Assembly: GCA_936450465.1 (NCBI GenBank)
Contig: OW388303.1
Span: forward strand, 4,465,193 to 4,529,192
Direction: 5' to 3'
From: Gibbula magus
Lineage: Eukaryota; Mollusca; Gastropoda; Trochida; Trochidae
DNA length: 64,000 bases
The translations under genes and the position numbers were made by a program. This document shows, piece after piece, positions 11,939-22,440 of the stretch. Each line of letters begins with the position of its first letter. Position 1 is the first letter of the stretch. The notes under the pieces are model-generated. The model did no database searches, was not told where the DNA came from, and worked only from the letters and a program-made list of their open reading frames with translations.

Positions 11939-12440
11939 CATCCTCGATAATCCAGCGCTATTGTTCCGATAAATCTACACACAAGCGCTGGAAAACAGTA
12001 AGGGTAATTATCCTTAACCTAGTTACCTCCCTTCGCAATGACTCAGCGAAACGCTTGCTTTCTAACAACCAATGAGATCACTTGAAATCAAGGGTGAAAT
12101 AACAAGCACTCTCGTGTCAGGATCTTGGCTTTCGCAGTAGCACAGCACAGCACAGGGATTTTAATCATTTACGTCCACCCGTTTTGATGGACATGAATAC
12201 ACCCTTCTCACGTACACATTTTATCGTAATCGAGTGAGTGAGCCATGTTTGTTTCTATAAACAACGGTAGTGATGCGTTTTGATTGGTCGAGTTGTTTAC
12301 GCAGATAGTGTCTGCGTTTCGTTTCTGATTGGATAACATGGACCCAAGGGAGGTAACTAGGTTAGGGATAAATACCCTTACTGTTTTCCAGCGCTTGTGT
12401 GTAGATTTATCGGAACAATAGCGCTGGATTATCGAGGATG
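11939..12440. mobile_element. MULE-like miniature element with ~90-bp terminal inverted repeats
   Basis: The left end starts CATCCTCGATAATCCAGCGC and the right end is its reverse complement. The arms match over roughly 90 bp (to the GGTTACCTCCCTT/AAGGGAGGTAAC region). A 9-bp target duplication GGGAACAAG flanks it at 11,930-11,938 and 12,441-12,449. The A2 retroelement has the empty site near 51,000. Long inverted repeats plus a 9-bp duplication are the hallmark of Mutator-like elements. There is no transposase, so this is a non-autonomous 502-bp copy. It inserted after the A1/A2 duplication, or was lost precisely from A2. Confidence 0.85.
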
Positions 12441-12449
12441 GGGAACAAG

Positions 12450-13474
12450 CGACAACAGGCAAGCTGTAAATCCCTCGACTGTCCCCAGCAAGATGTATCA
12501 CATGCACAGTCAAGCTTAGGCTTGAACCCTGAAGCTTGGCAGAAACTTTTGCCGGATTTTCATAAAGATAGAGATTTTATTTTTTCTGGTGTTAATGATG
12601 GTTTTCATGTGATTGACTCTGAACGACCAGTTGAAAAAGTGTTTGTACGTAATGCTGGCTCTACTAGACAGTATTCTCATGCAGTAGAAACTGAACTATT
12701 GAAAGAGATAGGACTTGGAAATTACCAGATTGTTGCTAATAACCCGGACATTGTTTGTTCACTTGCTGCCAATGATGGCAGTCAGCCGGCAGGCTAGGCA
12801 CTTAATGATTAAGTGTGTGATAAATCTGTCAGTTACCAGGATTGGTGTGGCCTGTAAGCTAATTAAACCTGGCAGTTACCTTGCAATGGTGAACTTAAAG
12901 CATGCTTATCGATCAGTTAGTTTACATCCTGATGATAGAAAATATTGTGGTTTTCAGTAGAAGTTTGAGGGTTGCAAAGAGACCGCATCATTGGTTGATA
13001 CGAAGCTGCCTTTTGGATCATTGCGAAACCCAAAGATTTTCCAAACCCTTACTTCTGCAATATGTGATATAATGTATAATCATTACAATTACAATATTAT
13101 CGCCTATCTTGATGACTTTCTCATCGTCGAGGATTCACAACAAAGGAGTCAACACGCACTTGAGATGCTTTTACGAGTGCTTCGTTTTCTAGGATTCTAT
13201 ATCAACTTGTCTAAAGTGTTGGGACCAACAACAAACTTGATTTTTCTTGGAGTGTTAATTGATACTAATGATTTCACGCTTTCTTTACCTGCAAGTAAAC
13301 TTAAAGACTTTGAACAGGTTCTGAAGAAAGTTCACTCCAAAATGAGAGCATCTAAGCATCAATTGGAAGTCCTGTGAGGGAAATTAAACTGGGCCAGTCA
13401 GGTGGTTAAAGGCGGGTTTATGTTTATGCGTAGGATTTTAAATCTGAAAGATAGTGAAACTGTCACCATCCATA
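12450..13474 (+). pseudogene. DIRS-like reverse transcriptase fragment (A1)
   Basis: The sequence reads, across several frames, through LLKEIGLGNYQIVANN, a deleted DGSQPAG block, NLKHAYRSVSLHPDD, LPFGS, the catalytic AYLDDFLIVED and FLGVLIDTNDFTLSLP. The motif A aspartate appears as Asn (VNLKHAY) here and in A2. Frames are broken by a deletion at about 12,770, stops near 12,797 and 12,958, and a stop at 13,377. The match ends near 13,474, where unit tail sequence begins. The piece is inactive. Confidence 0.75.
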
Positions 13475-14100
13475 TATGAGCGAAACATACCTACCGAAAA
13501 TAAATTCAGGAAATGTTAGTGTACACTGAATAAACTTGCACACCGGCGTGGAAATCATATCCAAAGTGTTTTGCACGTCTCCATCGCCAGCAGGCGCTAG
13601 GTTCACAAACAACATATCCTACAGTTAACCTCATCTCCAATTCTATAACTTTAAGCATTGAATGAAGTTATCTTGACGATTTGACAACTTCCCCACGAGT
13701 CATAAATCACACCAATCTGGATCACTGGATAATGGACGACTTGCTGCATTTCATTAACTTTTCTGTGCTAGCGTAGTAGCGAACTGACCTGAACTTCAAA
13801 GTGCGCTCTGGCAAAGAGAAGGTGAGGAAATACAGGAAGGTTTAGATAAGCCAGTGATCGAGACTGGTGCGAGTAGTGACTAGCGAGGAAAATTGATGAT
13901 TTGAAATACAGACTTTGCAGACAAATATCCCCCTATAAGTGAGAAACAACAACAAAAACAAAAAAACAACAGAAACAAACATGTATATCTCCAGTAAAGC
14001 ATGGGTGATACTACCCTGAATTTCTCTGAAGCATTGCATCCAAACCTGACATGAGGAACAGTTCTCTATTGCAATAAAACTGACGGAATTCGAACCCTGG
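13475..14100. repeat. Unit tail block (A1)
   Basis: This non-coding block starts ACCGAAAATAAATTCAGG and recurs in B1 (twice, 27,384-28,490) and A2 (about 52,085-52,690). It contains an internal inverted repeat of about 22 bp (CCAATCTGGATCACTGGAT versus CCAGTGATCGAGACTGG). Its right end has GGAATTCGAACCC, whose complement resembles a pol III box B, but no matching A box is convincing. It may be an old SINE or miniature element. Confidence 0.7.
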
Positions 14101-14370
14101 ATCCCAGATCATTCTCTACACACAGAGGTAGATCAGGTCATTCTCTCCCCAAAGATGTAAATCAGATCATTCTCTCCACACAGATGTAAATCAGATGATT
14201 CTCTCCCCACAGATGTAAATCAGATCATTCTCTCCCCACAGATGTAAATCAGATCATTCTCTCCCCACAGAGGTAAATCGGGCCATTCAGCACAGAGGTA
14301 ATCATGTTATTTTCTCCCCAGAGATGTAAACCAGATAATTCTCTCCCCACAGATGTAAATCAGGTACATT
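14101..14370 (+). repeat. 29-bp minisatellite, about 9 units (A1 end)
   Basis: Head-to-tail units follow the pattern CATTCTCTCCCCACAGATGT then AAATCAG(A/G)T. It is the short version of the large array at 28,500-33,831 and of the medium one at 52,705-53,515. Confidence 0.9.
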
Positions 14371-14496
14371 TCCCCATGTTAACTCTGAGAGTAATTGACT
14401 TGAGTAACATCTGTGGAGAGAGAATGGGCATTCAATCAATATGCTCAATTTCATATTTATAACCTTTTAACATCAAAACAATACTTTTTTGTATGA
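14371..14496. repeat. Inverted half-unit closing the 29-bp array and unit junction
   Basis: Right after the array the sequence TTGACTTGAGTAACATCTGT then GGAGAGAGAATGGG reads, on the other strand, like the array unit. The array is thus closed by an inverted copy, as at 33,830-33,900 and 53,515-53,585. The start motif of the next unit begins at 14,497. Confidence 0.7.
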
Positions 14497-16159
14497 ACAA
14501 CTCGTCTCTAATATATTGGAAAACAACTCGCCAACAGTCATAAATAAACTCACGGGCAAAAGAAAGTATAGGTACAACAACGCAAGATAGTTTAATCAAC
14601 GAGTGAAGAACACGATTGAAACATAGTTACACCATGTCTCTCAAAGCAAACTAACTTTGTCTGTACATTTTGAAACGTTATCTGTTCATAATTCTGAAAA
14701 ACACGGCTTATTAAAAATCGTCGTTATAGAAGATCTCCTTAACCAGGCGAGATAGGGGAGTGCAATATGGCTTTCTGGCTTGTTTTTGATGTCCTACAGC
14801 AACGATGCGTCATTGATTTGAAGTCAAAGGAGGTGATTATGTCGATACCATCTTGTACTAACATAATTTCATATTTCATGAAATTTAACCTTAAATACTC
14901 AAAATTATTTCCGAAAATACCTTTTGAAATAGCTATTTCAGCACCCTATGTGTGCTTGAACAGATATAAAATATTAAGTATCATACCCTCATGAATGAAA
15001 TTGTGTATATCTCTTAACGAGATATATCCTCTCACAAACATTCAAAACCGAGTTTATCACGAAGAAATATTTTGTGTTTGACTCTGTTGAAAAGACGATA
15101 TGACTTTCTTTTGCCCGTGAATTTACATCAATGCGTTATAAGTATAACGACAGCGTTGTGTTCAGGGATGACAATTTTCAGACAAGGAGGGAATCATAAT
15201 TGTTTCAATTATAAAATATAATCACAACCTTGTGCCTACTGATATCAAACTTGTTCATATTTGATGAGAAGGCATTATTGTGAGATTTTGCATACGCCGA
15301 CATCAAAACGATTCAACGTCCATTTTAAAAAGCTAGATCGAGTTGATAACGAATTGAATAATATCAGGCGATCCGTTTGGTACGTTATCAATGACTTATG
15401 ACCTTTCATTTACGTCATTAAGGATTCCAAGACGATGACACTCGATATCCCGGTCATTCCCCCTGCTCTTCGAGATTGGGAAATTGAACGAACATATCCT
15501 GCTTAGTTCAAATGTAGCAGCTACAGTAATTTAAATTTCGTTTTGTCCTGTTTACTATTGATGTTCATATTGTCAAGTTTTTACCCTTTTGTGATTGGTT
15601 GTATTTATTATCTTCATTCAAAATAGACATGGTTGTGTGATTAACACTGAAACTTTCTATTTTGCGATTAGATTCACAAAACTCAAACTCATAAACAACT
15701 CTTAAAACAATTAAGATGATATATAGATGCATTTGGAAATCGAATTAAGCAACACCCTCATTTGTAAACTGAAATCAGTTGCTCTGGAAATATCAGGATA
15801 AATTGAATGATTTTATCACCCAATACATTATAATTGCTTTTTATGGACTAATTCAATTGTATAAAAATCAACCACATACAATGTTTATGAAAACGTGATG
15901 GTATACTTATTGAGTGATTGTCACCCAAAAACGATATTGTCCTTGGAGAGAAACTACACTACAAACTTTAGAATTAATTTATTGTAAACAACATTTGTGA
16001 TACGTTGACATTCATTCACCAAACATATTTTGTTATGCATGATCATTTAAGCTAGTCAGATATTAAACTTTCAGTAATTTTTTTAACAATACTTGGGAAA
16101 CAACCTACATTGAACCTGTTTATTCAATGTGTTAATTAAAACACTTCTTCTCGCTTAAG

Positions 16160-16508
16160 ATATAGAGAAGTGTGTCTTATGACTTTTACGAAACGAGTGT
16201 GAATTTTTGTATTGCCTGAGCGAGAGCGAGGGTTATACATAAATTTGCACGAGTTTCGTAAAAGTCATATGGCACACTTTCGAGTGTAATAATTTCTTTA
16301 TTACCCATTTTAATCCATTTGATTCGCGTTAAAATAGTCAGGAACGGCCCACTTCCCTTGCGACGGCAAGCTATAGTGACGTCACGAACAATCATTTTAT
16401 GACGTCACAGGCGACGTAATACGGGAAGCCGCGGTGAAACAATCGTTGCTAGGCAAACGTGATATGTGCACATGTGCTCATATAAAAAATATTAACTCGG
16501 TTATGTTC
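16160..16508. mobile_element. B1-specific insertion with inverted repeats and TGACGTCA motifs
   Basis: The other units read TCTCGCTTAAGATAAGCC without interruption. B1 has about 345 extra bases after AAGATA. The insert has an inverted repeat of about 30 bp (TATGACTTTTACGAAACGAG near 16,180 and its complement near 16,250), a second short pair TTTATTACCCAT / TGGGTAATAAA around 16,310 and 16,500, and two TGACGTCA motifs about 30 bp apart near 16,377-16,407. It has no coding potential, and its class is unassigned. Confidence 0.75.
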
Positions 16509-17395
16509 AACCATATGGGTAATAAAAGCCAATATTGACCGCATTTCTCCATTAAGGCAATTTTATTGAATTTGACAGTTCATGATTTCGTTTCTTTGAA
16601 GGTTCATACTGCTTTAACGAGTGACCTTCGTTGAAAAGTCAGTACAGTGTCATCACTCCACTTGAAATAGGACACTAATCACATTATAGCAACAAATATT
16701 GACTTAAAATTTATTACCATTATAACGGATCTTGGATTTTGATACCAAAATACCAAGCTATTGTATAAGCCGTTATCCTAAGACAGTAAACGGTTAGTTG
16801 AGTGAAATTTCGTTTCAACACTGGCAGTCTCCGACATGATTATTAATCTAATATCACCAATTGTTTTCCTGACATATTGTCTTCTTTCTTATCGGATAGA
16901 CTGTGCTGTGAAAAAGCTGGGTATCGCGTTATTGCTTTCCAACAGCATAAACCAAACTAATCACAATTGTTGTCACATTTCATTCAATAGGATATGATAC
17001 TTTGATTTTATGTCTGTCCAAACACGTGCGGTGCTGAACTCGCATTATAAGGAGAGAGTGGACGAAGACATTGAATTCACTAATGGAAACATTTTGCTTC
17101 AACGATTTATTGTTGTGAATAAGTCTCATATTTTATGTATTACATTTTATAACCATCGTGTTATCATTAAACTAACGGAAAGCTTTTACATTTACCGCAA
17201 CACCTTTTAACGGTCATTATCTATTACCTATGTTCGCGGTAAATATGTGACTATGTTACTATTACATACAAAACTTAAGTAAGTGATGAATATAAATCAC
17301 CTTGTATGATGAACTGATTTTCTTTCATCAAGCACTCTTAGATTGATAGTGTATTCAAAAACAATTACATGAAAGGCCGTCAAAGTTAAATCGAT

Positions 17396-17955
17396 CAAAA
17401 CTGCCGTGACGTCAGGTTTTTACGTTTATGTAAGTCATTTTAAAAAATGACGTTAAAGTAATGGAAAACGTCCGGTGACCCCCTATATTATTTTTTTTTA
17501 TTATTTCGGAATTCGTTTGTTTATTCAACTTCGCACAACATATTACAATTTTAGCAACATCAAAAATATGTTTGTCATCGAAAAATCCTGTTGAATATGC
17601 GAAATAGGATTGTAAAATTGACGTTTTTATTTTAAAAGAGCTTAATTTAATACTGTTTCCCTTAACAGTGTCATTATTTAATCGTCCCATCTCTCCTTAA
17701 ACTGGATTTTGGCCAGAAAGTTGATCACTCATGGAAATAAATTATAAGATGTTCACATTTAATTGATAAAAGAGAATTGTGACATAACTTACTTTCTTGG
17801 GCATTAGTTCGTTGAGGCATAGAGTTACTGTAGACTCTCATTTAACAAGCCAACAATCCCTTTTCATTCTCCCATCTCTCCTGGTTAAGGAGATACCAAA
17901 ACGACAAAACATTAAACATAGAAAGATAATGTTTGTAAACTTTGAATTTAATTGA
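17396..17955. mobile_element. B1-specific insertion of about 560 bp
   Basis: A1 and A2 pass directly from the GTCAAAGTTA region to AACATCTGGAGAAAT. B1 has about 560 bp in between, starting near a CGTGACGTCAGG motif and holding two copies of CCCATCTCTCC (near 17,686 and 17,872). A 92-codon minus-strand open frame in it resembles nothing I recognise and is not called. B2 is deleted here, so it does not say which state is ancestral. Confidence 0.6.
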
Positions 17956-18725
17956 CCTAACATCTGGAGAAATAATGTATTCCTATTTCAGTTGTTTGTA
18001 TCACCGTAGAGTAAGATATCACATATGTTCGTTGGTAAAGTTTCTTTTGCTCGTGAGTTCATTCAAATTAGTCTGGCTTAAAGATAATTTGAATTTCTTA
18101 CTGAATATGATAACTTGTTGATGTGGTTCTCTAGAATTCTAGACTCCAGAATTACAGTATTTTTTAACATTCCCTTTTGAGAAGCGTTTTTGGAATTCTT
18201 TTAACGCCTTATAGTAATACTAATGATAATGACAGAAATCCTGCATGTTTTTGACCCGCGGGCTTGTCCTACACGTGTCCGATGCATAACTGTACATACG
18301 TACATACTCCGTCCAACGATTGGCTAGTGTGTTGATAGAGAAACCAATAACGAGGATGTAATGGGTCTCACAACGATAACAATCTCACACATCACAAATC
18401 AAGACATAGCTAATTATTTCTCATTATAAGAATATAATAACACGATTATTTGATCTTCACTGATTCTTTTTATTGTTTTTGTTTACCAAGAAGGTCAAAG
18501 TTCATTTATCAAAAAGGCTTGATGAAATTCTACTGTTACGTATACTGTAAGGAAAGACAAGAAATATTTTGTTCGATTTTTACTGCTTTTTCAATAAATG
18601 GATGTTTGTTCAATCATTACTCAGTTTCCTCTGTGTAGTAACCATGTTTAAATGGAGGGGATAGAAATCAGTGGGACTTATACTTTTATTACATTTTGGA
18701 GCTGTTAATCATAACCACGTCATGA

Positions 18726-18856
18726 ATTGGTATTCCCCAATAGGAAAAATTTCATTGGTTTGTCCTTATCCAGTAGTTTATAAGACCTTATTGTCCAGCA
18801 AGAAACAAAGTATAGTTTTCACTGGAACTTACAACACCAACCTAACCAACCTCCAA
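18726..18856 (+). promoter_or_regulatory. Core promoter and 5' exon of copy B1
   Basis: Same layout as in A1. The ATTGGTATTCCCCAAT motif is at 18,726. The TATA box is weakened to TTTATAAG around 18,777-18,784. The GTGAGT donor starts at 18,857. The weaker box fits the pseudogene status of the downstream copy. Confidence 0.5.
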
Positions 18857-18971
18857 GTGAGTACCCGCTTTTTAGTTTTGTTAACATTTTCAAGTTTGTT
18901 CGCTTCGTTCAAATTTATTTCTTTTGCTCTCATATGTTATGTTTTATGATGTGGTTTTGTTGATTCAAAAT

Positions 18972-19440
18972 GTGAAATAATATAAATGTTTCAACTTTCA
19001 AAATTGTGCAGGTTCTAATACAACAACACTGAATCATATCGATTCTGTTCAACAAAATTAACAAACTTTACCAATGATTGTTTTCACAAATTGTGAAGGT
19101 AATAGACAGATATTGAATAGAGCTCCGTAGGTGTAACATGTTTTGGAAACAATGGAAGACGTGTCACGCCACCGGTAAACGACTTTGTATACAGACTCGC
19201 AGCATCAAATGAACTTCCTGCTGAACCAATTAAAATAAATTGAATCGACCACACGTAAAAACTTCAACTACAAGTTTGACAAGATTGTATCAGGAATTTG
19301 GTAGATTTGCATGTCTATGTGTGTCTTATTCATAACATTTTTATTAACATCTTATTGCATAAAAACTGTATTTCTATAAAGGATAAAATAGTCTCAAATA
19401 ACTTAAAGTATTAGGATATTTAATCTTCATGTATCTGAGT
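18972..19440. other. Extra 5' UTR intron segment of B-type units
   Basis: About 465 bp here, and at 56,362-56,820 in B2, are missing from A1 and A2, where the flanks join directly. No gene or repeat is visible. It is a useful A/B diagnostic indel. Confidence 0.7.
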
Positions 19441-19963
19441 TCTCCGTGTAACGCTTTGTGTTAAATATATGGTTGGTTTGGGATATCATCATTACATTAC
19501 AAATAACGTATTGCATGTTTTTCATTCACTTACTTTATATCACAGTATAGTATTACATTTAGATTACATTATCCTCATGTTACAGACAAATTTACTGTAA
19601 TAATAATGAAATTTGTTCTATTGTCTTATAACAAAGCACTTACTGTAATATTCAAATTAAGTTCATTCTTCACAACATCGTCTTGTAACATTTTACAGTT
19701 TTATCCTCATTTTCGTCTTCTTTCTTGTTTTACCCATGTAACATGAAGGTGTTGTTGAACTCAGAGTCAAAGTGTCAAAATATGTTTATTGTATGAAAGA
19801 CCCCGGCCCATATACAGAAAAGTTACAGTGGTATTTCAACATTGTTATATATTTACATATGTTTTATGGGTACACAGTTTGTTCCAAAAGAACGTCTCAT
19901 TTAGCTAATGCATGCTACAGACTACATATAATGATAACACTTGTACTCTCACTTATAGATACA

Positions 19964-21322
19964 ATGGGATCGTACACAATGAAGATCTGTTTGTGGCTGT
20001 TTGTGCTATTAGCGACATGCAACTCCCTGGAGCTCTACCCTTGTGGTCCTTCTGCTCGGTGTGACTACTCAACTGGATCTCAACCCACAGACCAGACCAC
20101 ATCTCAATCATCAAGCTCAACTGGATCTCAACACACAGACTCAAACTTAACTACCACCCTCAGACCTCCACTTTGCAGTCTTGACGTCAGCAACAAAATA
20201 AATCTTGCTTAAGACGAAGCTGAAGAAAGATTCTTCAAAGTGTCGGTAGGTGTCCTCTTCACCTACATTACACGTAGAAGACTATTGGAAATAGGGAATC
20301 AAGAGACGATTAAAGCATACATAATTGATAAGTTATCGTGTCAGTTTGTAAATTGCTAAAGCCTTTAACTTTTTTCCCCCTTAAAACTCATACATCACTT
20401 TGAAAATAAATTTCAAGCATCACGTAATTGAAAAAAACAACAGGGGATGTGTTACCTCACACATCGATATGATCGATGTATATGATATTACGCAATCGCA
20501 AATATAATCAATATTTTGCATCTATAACTATGTAAGAAGAATTAAAAATTCTCGGTTGTCCTTCATCTACACCACGGGACCGTTGGCTGAGTGATTTATC
20601 TATATTGTTTTCATCTTTCTTTACAAACTCAATCAGGTCATTAATATATCACTATTACTCTGTTCCATAGACGAAAATCTCCAGCAACGATACACAACGT
20701 AGTCTGAATACGAAACATTATGACAACCTGCCATTTGAAAGAGTAAGTACAAAACATCTTTGTCATGCTTATAATTTTCTCATCACACTCCAAACTGTTG
20801 TAATTAAAAAAACAGACTTTTTGCAAATAGTGTGATTAGAAATTAGAGGTATTTGATAATACTATAAGTAAAATTTTATAATAATTTTAATGATTTCAAT
20901 CCAAAGGATTCAATAGATACCTGTCCAAGTAAACAGAGCAATACATGCCATCTAATTCAGCCCAAGTGGTTTAAAGATTAATGTTATCTTACTGAAAATA
21001 TGGGTCCTAAAACAAATGCTTTACGTTTTAGAATGCTGGTCGTTCTCCGCGAAACACTATCAAAGACCTTTATGCATTGAAACAAACCTTGGACAGGATT
21101 TTCCCAGGCAGTGAGACTGACTTGAGCTCCGCCCTTAAGCATCTGATGTGCAGTATCAAGAGACGCGCGGGTGTACCAGTGCCGATCACAGTAGCGTGTC
21201 CTGTAGTGATCGATGATGACTTCTCAACACGAGAAGAATTTTTAAAGCGACGTAGGAACTACGTCGTGGTGAAAGACGTATTATCCTACCTGCAAAGTCT
21301 ACGTGAAACATGTATTGACTAA
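19964..21322 (+). pseudogene. Secreted cytokine-like gene, copy B1, nonsense pseudogene
   Basis: Exon equivalents are 19,964-20,245, 20,671-20,742 and 21,032-21,322, with all GT-AG sites and phases kept. In the first exon, codon 83 (Leu in the other copies) is TAA at 20,210-20,212. It cuts the product to 82 residues, before most of the first helix. The last exon also ends five codons early (CTAAAG instead of CTCAAG). Further replacements include loss of Cys 73 context (CSL instead of CSC) and a changed middle exon (NDTQRSLNTKHY). Signal peptide and linker are intact, so a short secreted peptide could still be made, but the gene is most simply read as inactive. Confidence 0.8.
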
Positions 21323-21400
21323 AGATGTTCATCATAATACGATTCCTTTTCCAGACGGAGAAGAGTTCATTCTTTTGAACAATGACAACGCAATTTCGTG

Positions 21401-21500
21401 AATCGTTCTCTCCCCACAGAGGTCAGTCAAGTCACTGTCCTCCATTGTAATAAACGTGAGTAGAACTGACTTGAGTGACATCTGTGGTAGGAAAATGGTC
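21401..21500. repeat. Short inverted repeat after gene B1
   Basis: Counterpart of the A1 hairpin at 6,041-6,135, with the same arms CCCCACAGAGGTCAGTCAAG and its imperfect complement. Confidence 0.7.
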
Positions 21501-21844
21501 TCAAATATATATAATACCATAAAACATAACCAAATCATATTGGCTTACGATAACTTTTGTGTAAGGAATTTCCAAATCCGGCAGTGACTATTGGAGTGAC
21601 GATCGTGTTTTCCGTGTTCAACGTTTCCAAAGTTATCTATTGTTGTTCCATGCTGTTAAGTAATCATTCCTTTCCTTAAGCGACCAAACTGCAAAAGAAC
21701 AGAAACGGACCTAAATGTCGTTCTTTGACTGACAAGAAAGTCCATAAATGTGGAATTTCAGTATCTGATGACCGTGGACCTACACCTTACAGTAGACTGC
21801 ATGTGTTGTGTATTTACGATCCACGCGGCTAGGATACACCTCAT

Positions 21845-22440
21845 GTCCTCCCTGTATCAGGGGCATTGTGTAAACACGTGATACATGTAGGAAAAGCGAC
21901 TAATGTCCTCCCTATATCAGGGGCATTGTGTAAACACGTGATACATGTAGGAGAAGCGACTCATGTCCTCCCTGTATCAGGGGCATTGTGTAAACACGTG
22001 ATACATGTAGGAGAAGCGACTCATGTCCTCCCTGTATCAGGGGCATTGTGTAAACACGTGATACATGTAGGAGAAGCGACTCATGTCCTCCCTATATCAG
22101 GGGCATTGTGTAAACACGTGATACATGTAGGAGAAGCGACTCATGTCCTCCCTGTATCAGGGGCATTGTGTAAACACGTGATACATGTAGGAGAAGCGAC
22201 TCATGTCCTCCCTGTATCAGGGGCATTGTGTAAACACGTGATACATGTAGGAAAAGCGACTCATGTCCTCCCTGTAGCAGGGGCATTGTGTAAACACGTG
22301 ATACATGTAGGAGAAGCGACTCATGTCCTCCCTGTATCAGGGGCATTGTATATACACGTGATACATGTAGGAGAAGCGACTCATGTCCTCCCTATATCAG
22401 GGGCATTGTGTAAACACGTGATACATGTAGGAGAAGCAAC
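21845..22440 (+). repeat. 60-bp minisatellite, 10 units (B1)
   Basis: Ten units of the same 60-bp family, nearly all of the AAACACGTG type. The leader frame just upstream is broken by TAA (TTCCTTAAGCG) and TAG (CGGCTAGGAT), which argues that the array is not translated. Confidence 0.95.

Larger units (their letters stand above)
10790..13474 (+). mobile_element. Decayed DIRS-like retroelement (gag and partial RT), copy in A1
   Basis: The insertion separates the unit downstream block from the tail block and is absent at the matching point in B1. In order it contains a gag-like coding start at 10,960, a CCCH-type knuckle at about 11,786-11,850, a nested inverted-repeat element at 11,939-12,440, and reverse transcriptase blocks at about 12,450-13,450. 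RNase H and tyrosine recombinase are missing at the 3' end. The RT style (DGSQPAG, YLDDFLIVED, FLGVLID) fits DIRS/Ngaro-type elements by recall of the family. The same decayed copy sits in A2, so insertion preceded the A1/A2 duplication. Confidence 0.8.
1..14496 (+). repeat. Segmental duplication unit A1 (left edge outside window)
   Basis: The first base of the window aligns to base 33,965, and the two stretches then stay nearly identical for several kilobases, differing by about ten substitutions and a few short indels in the first 3 kb. The unit carries one secreted-protein gene (4,631-5,976), a 20-unit 60-bp minisatellite, a decayed DIRS-like retroelement with a nested inverted-repeat element, and a short 29-bp array at its right end. 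A-type units are marked by about 350 bp near the start (from roughly base 30 to 390) that B-type units lack. The right edge is set where the same starting motif ACAACTC recurs at 14,497. Confidence 0.9.
14497..18725. other. Non-genic upstream block of unit B1
   Basis: Aligns to the A1 upstream block with numerous indels. Short open frames, for instance 66 codons at 17,010-17,210, have stops in the A1 and A2 counterparts and are not supported. The two insertions inside it are listed separately. Confidence 0.65.

Noticed and set aside
14080..14104. Possible tRNA gene or tRNA-derived SINE from a box B-like GGGTTCGAATTCC on the minus strand (also near 28,467 and 52,674)
   Set aside because: No convincing A box at the right spacing and no cloverleaf; at most a degenerate SINE trace.
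17010..17210. 66-codon plus-strand frame in B1
   Set aside because: The counterparts in A1 and A2 have an in-frame stop (CATAATTGATATATT).
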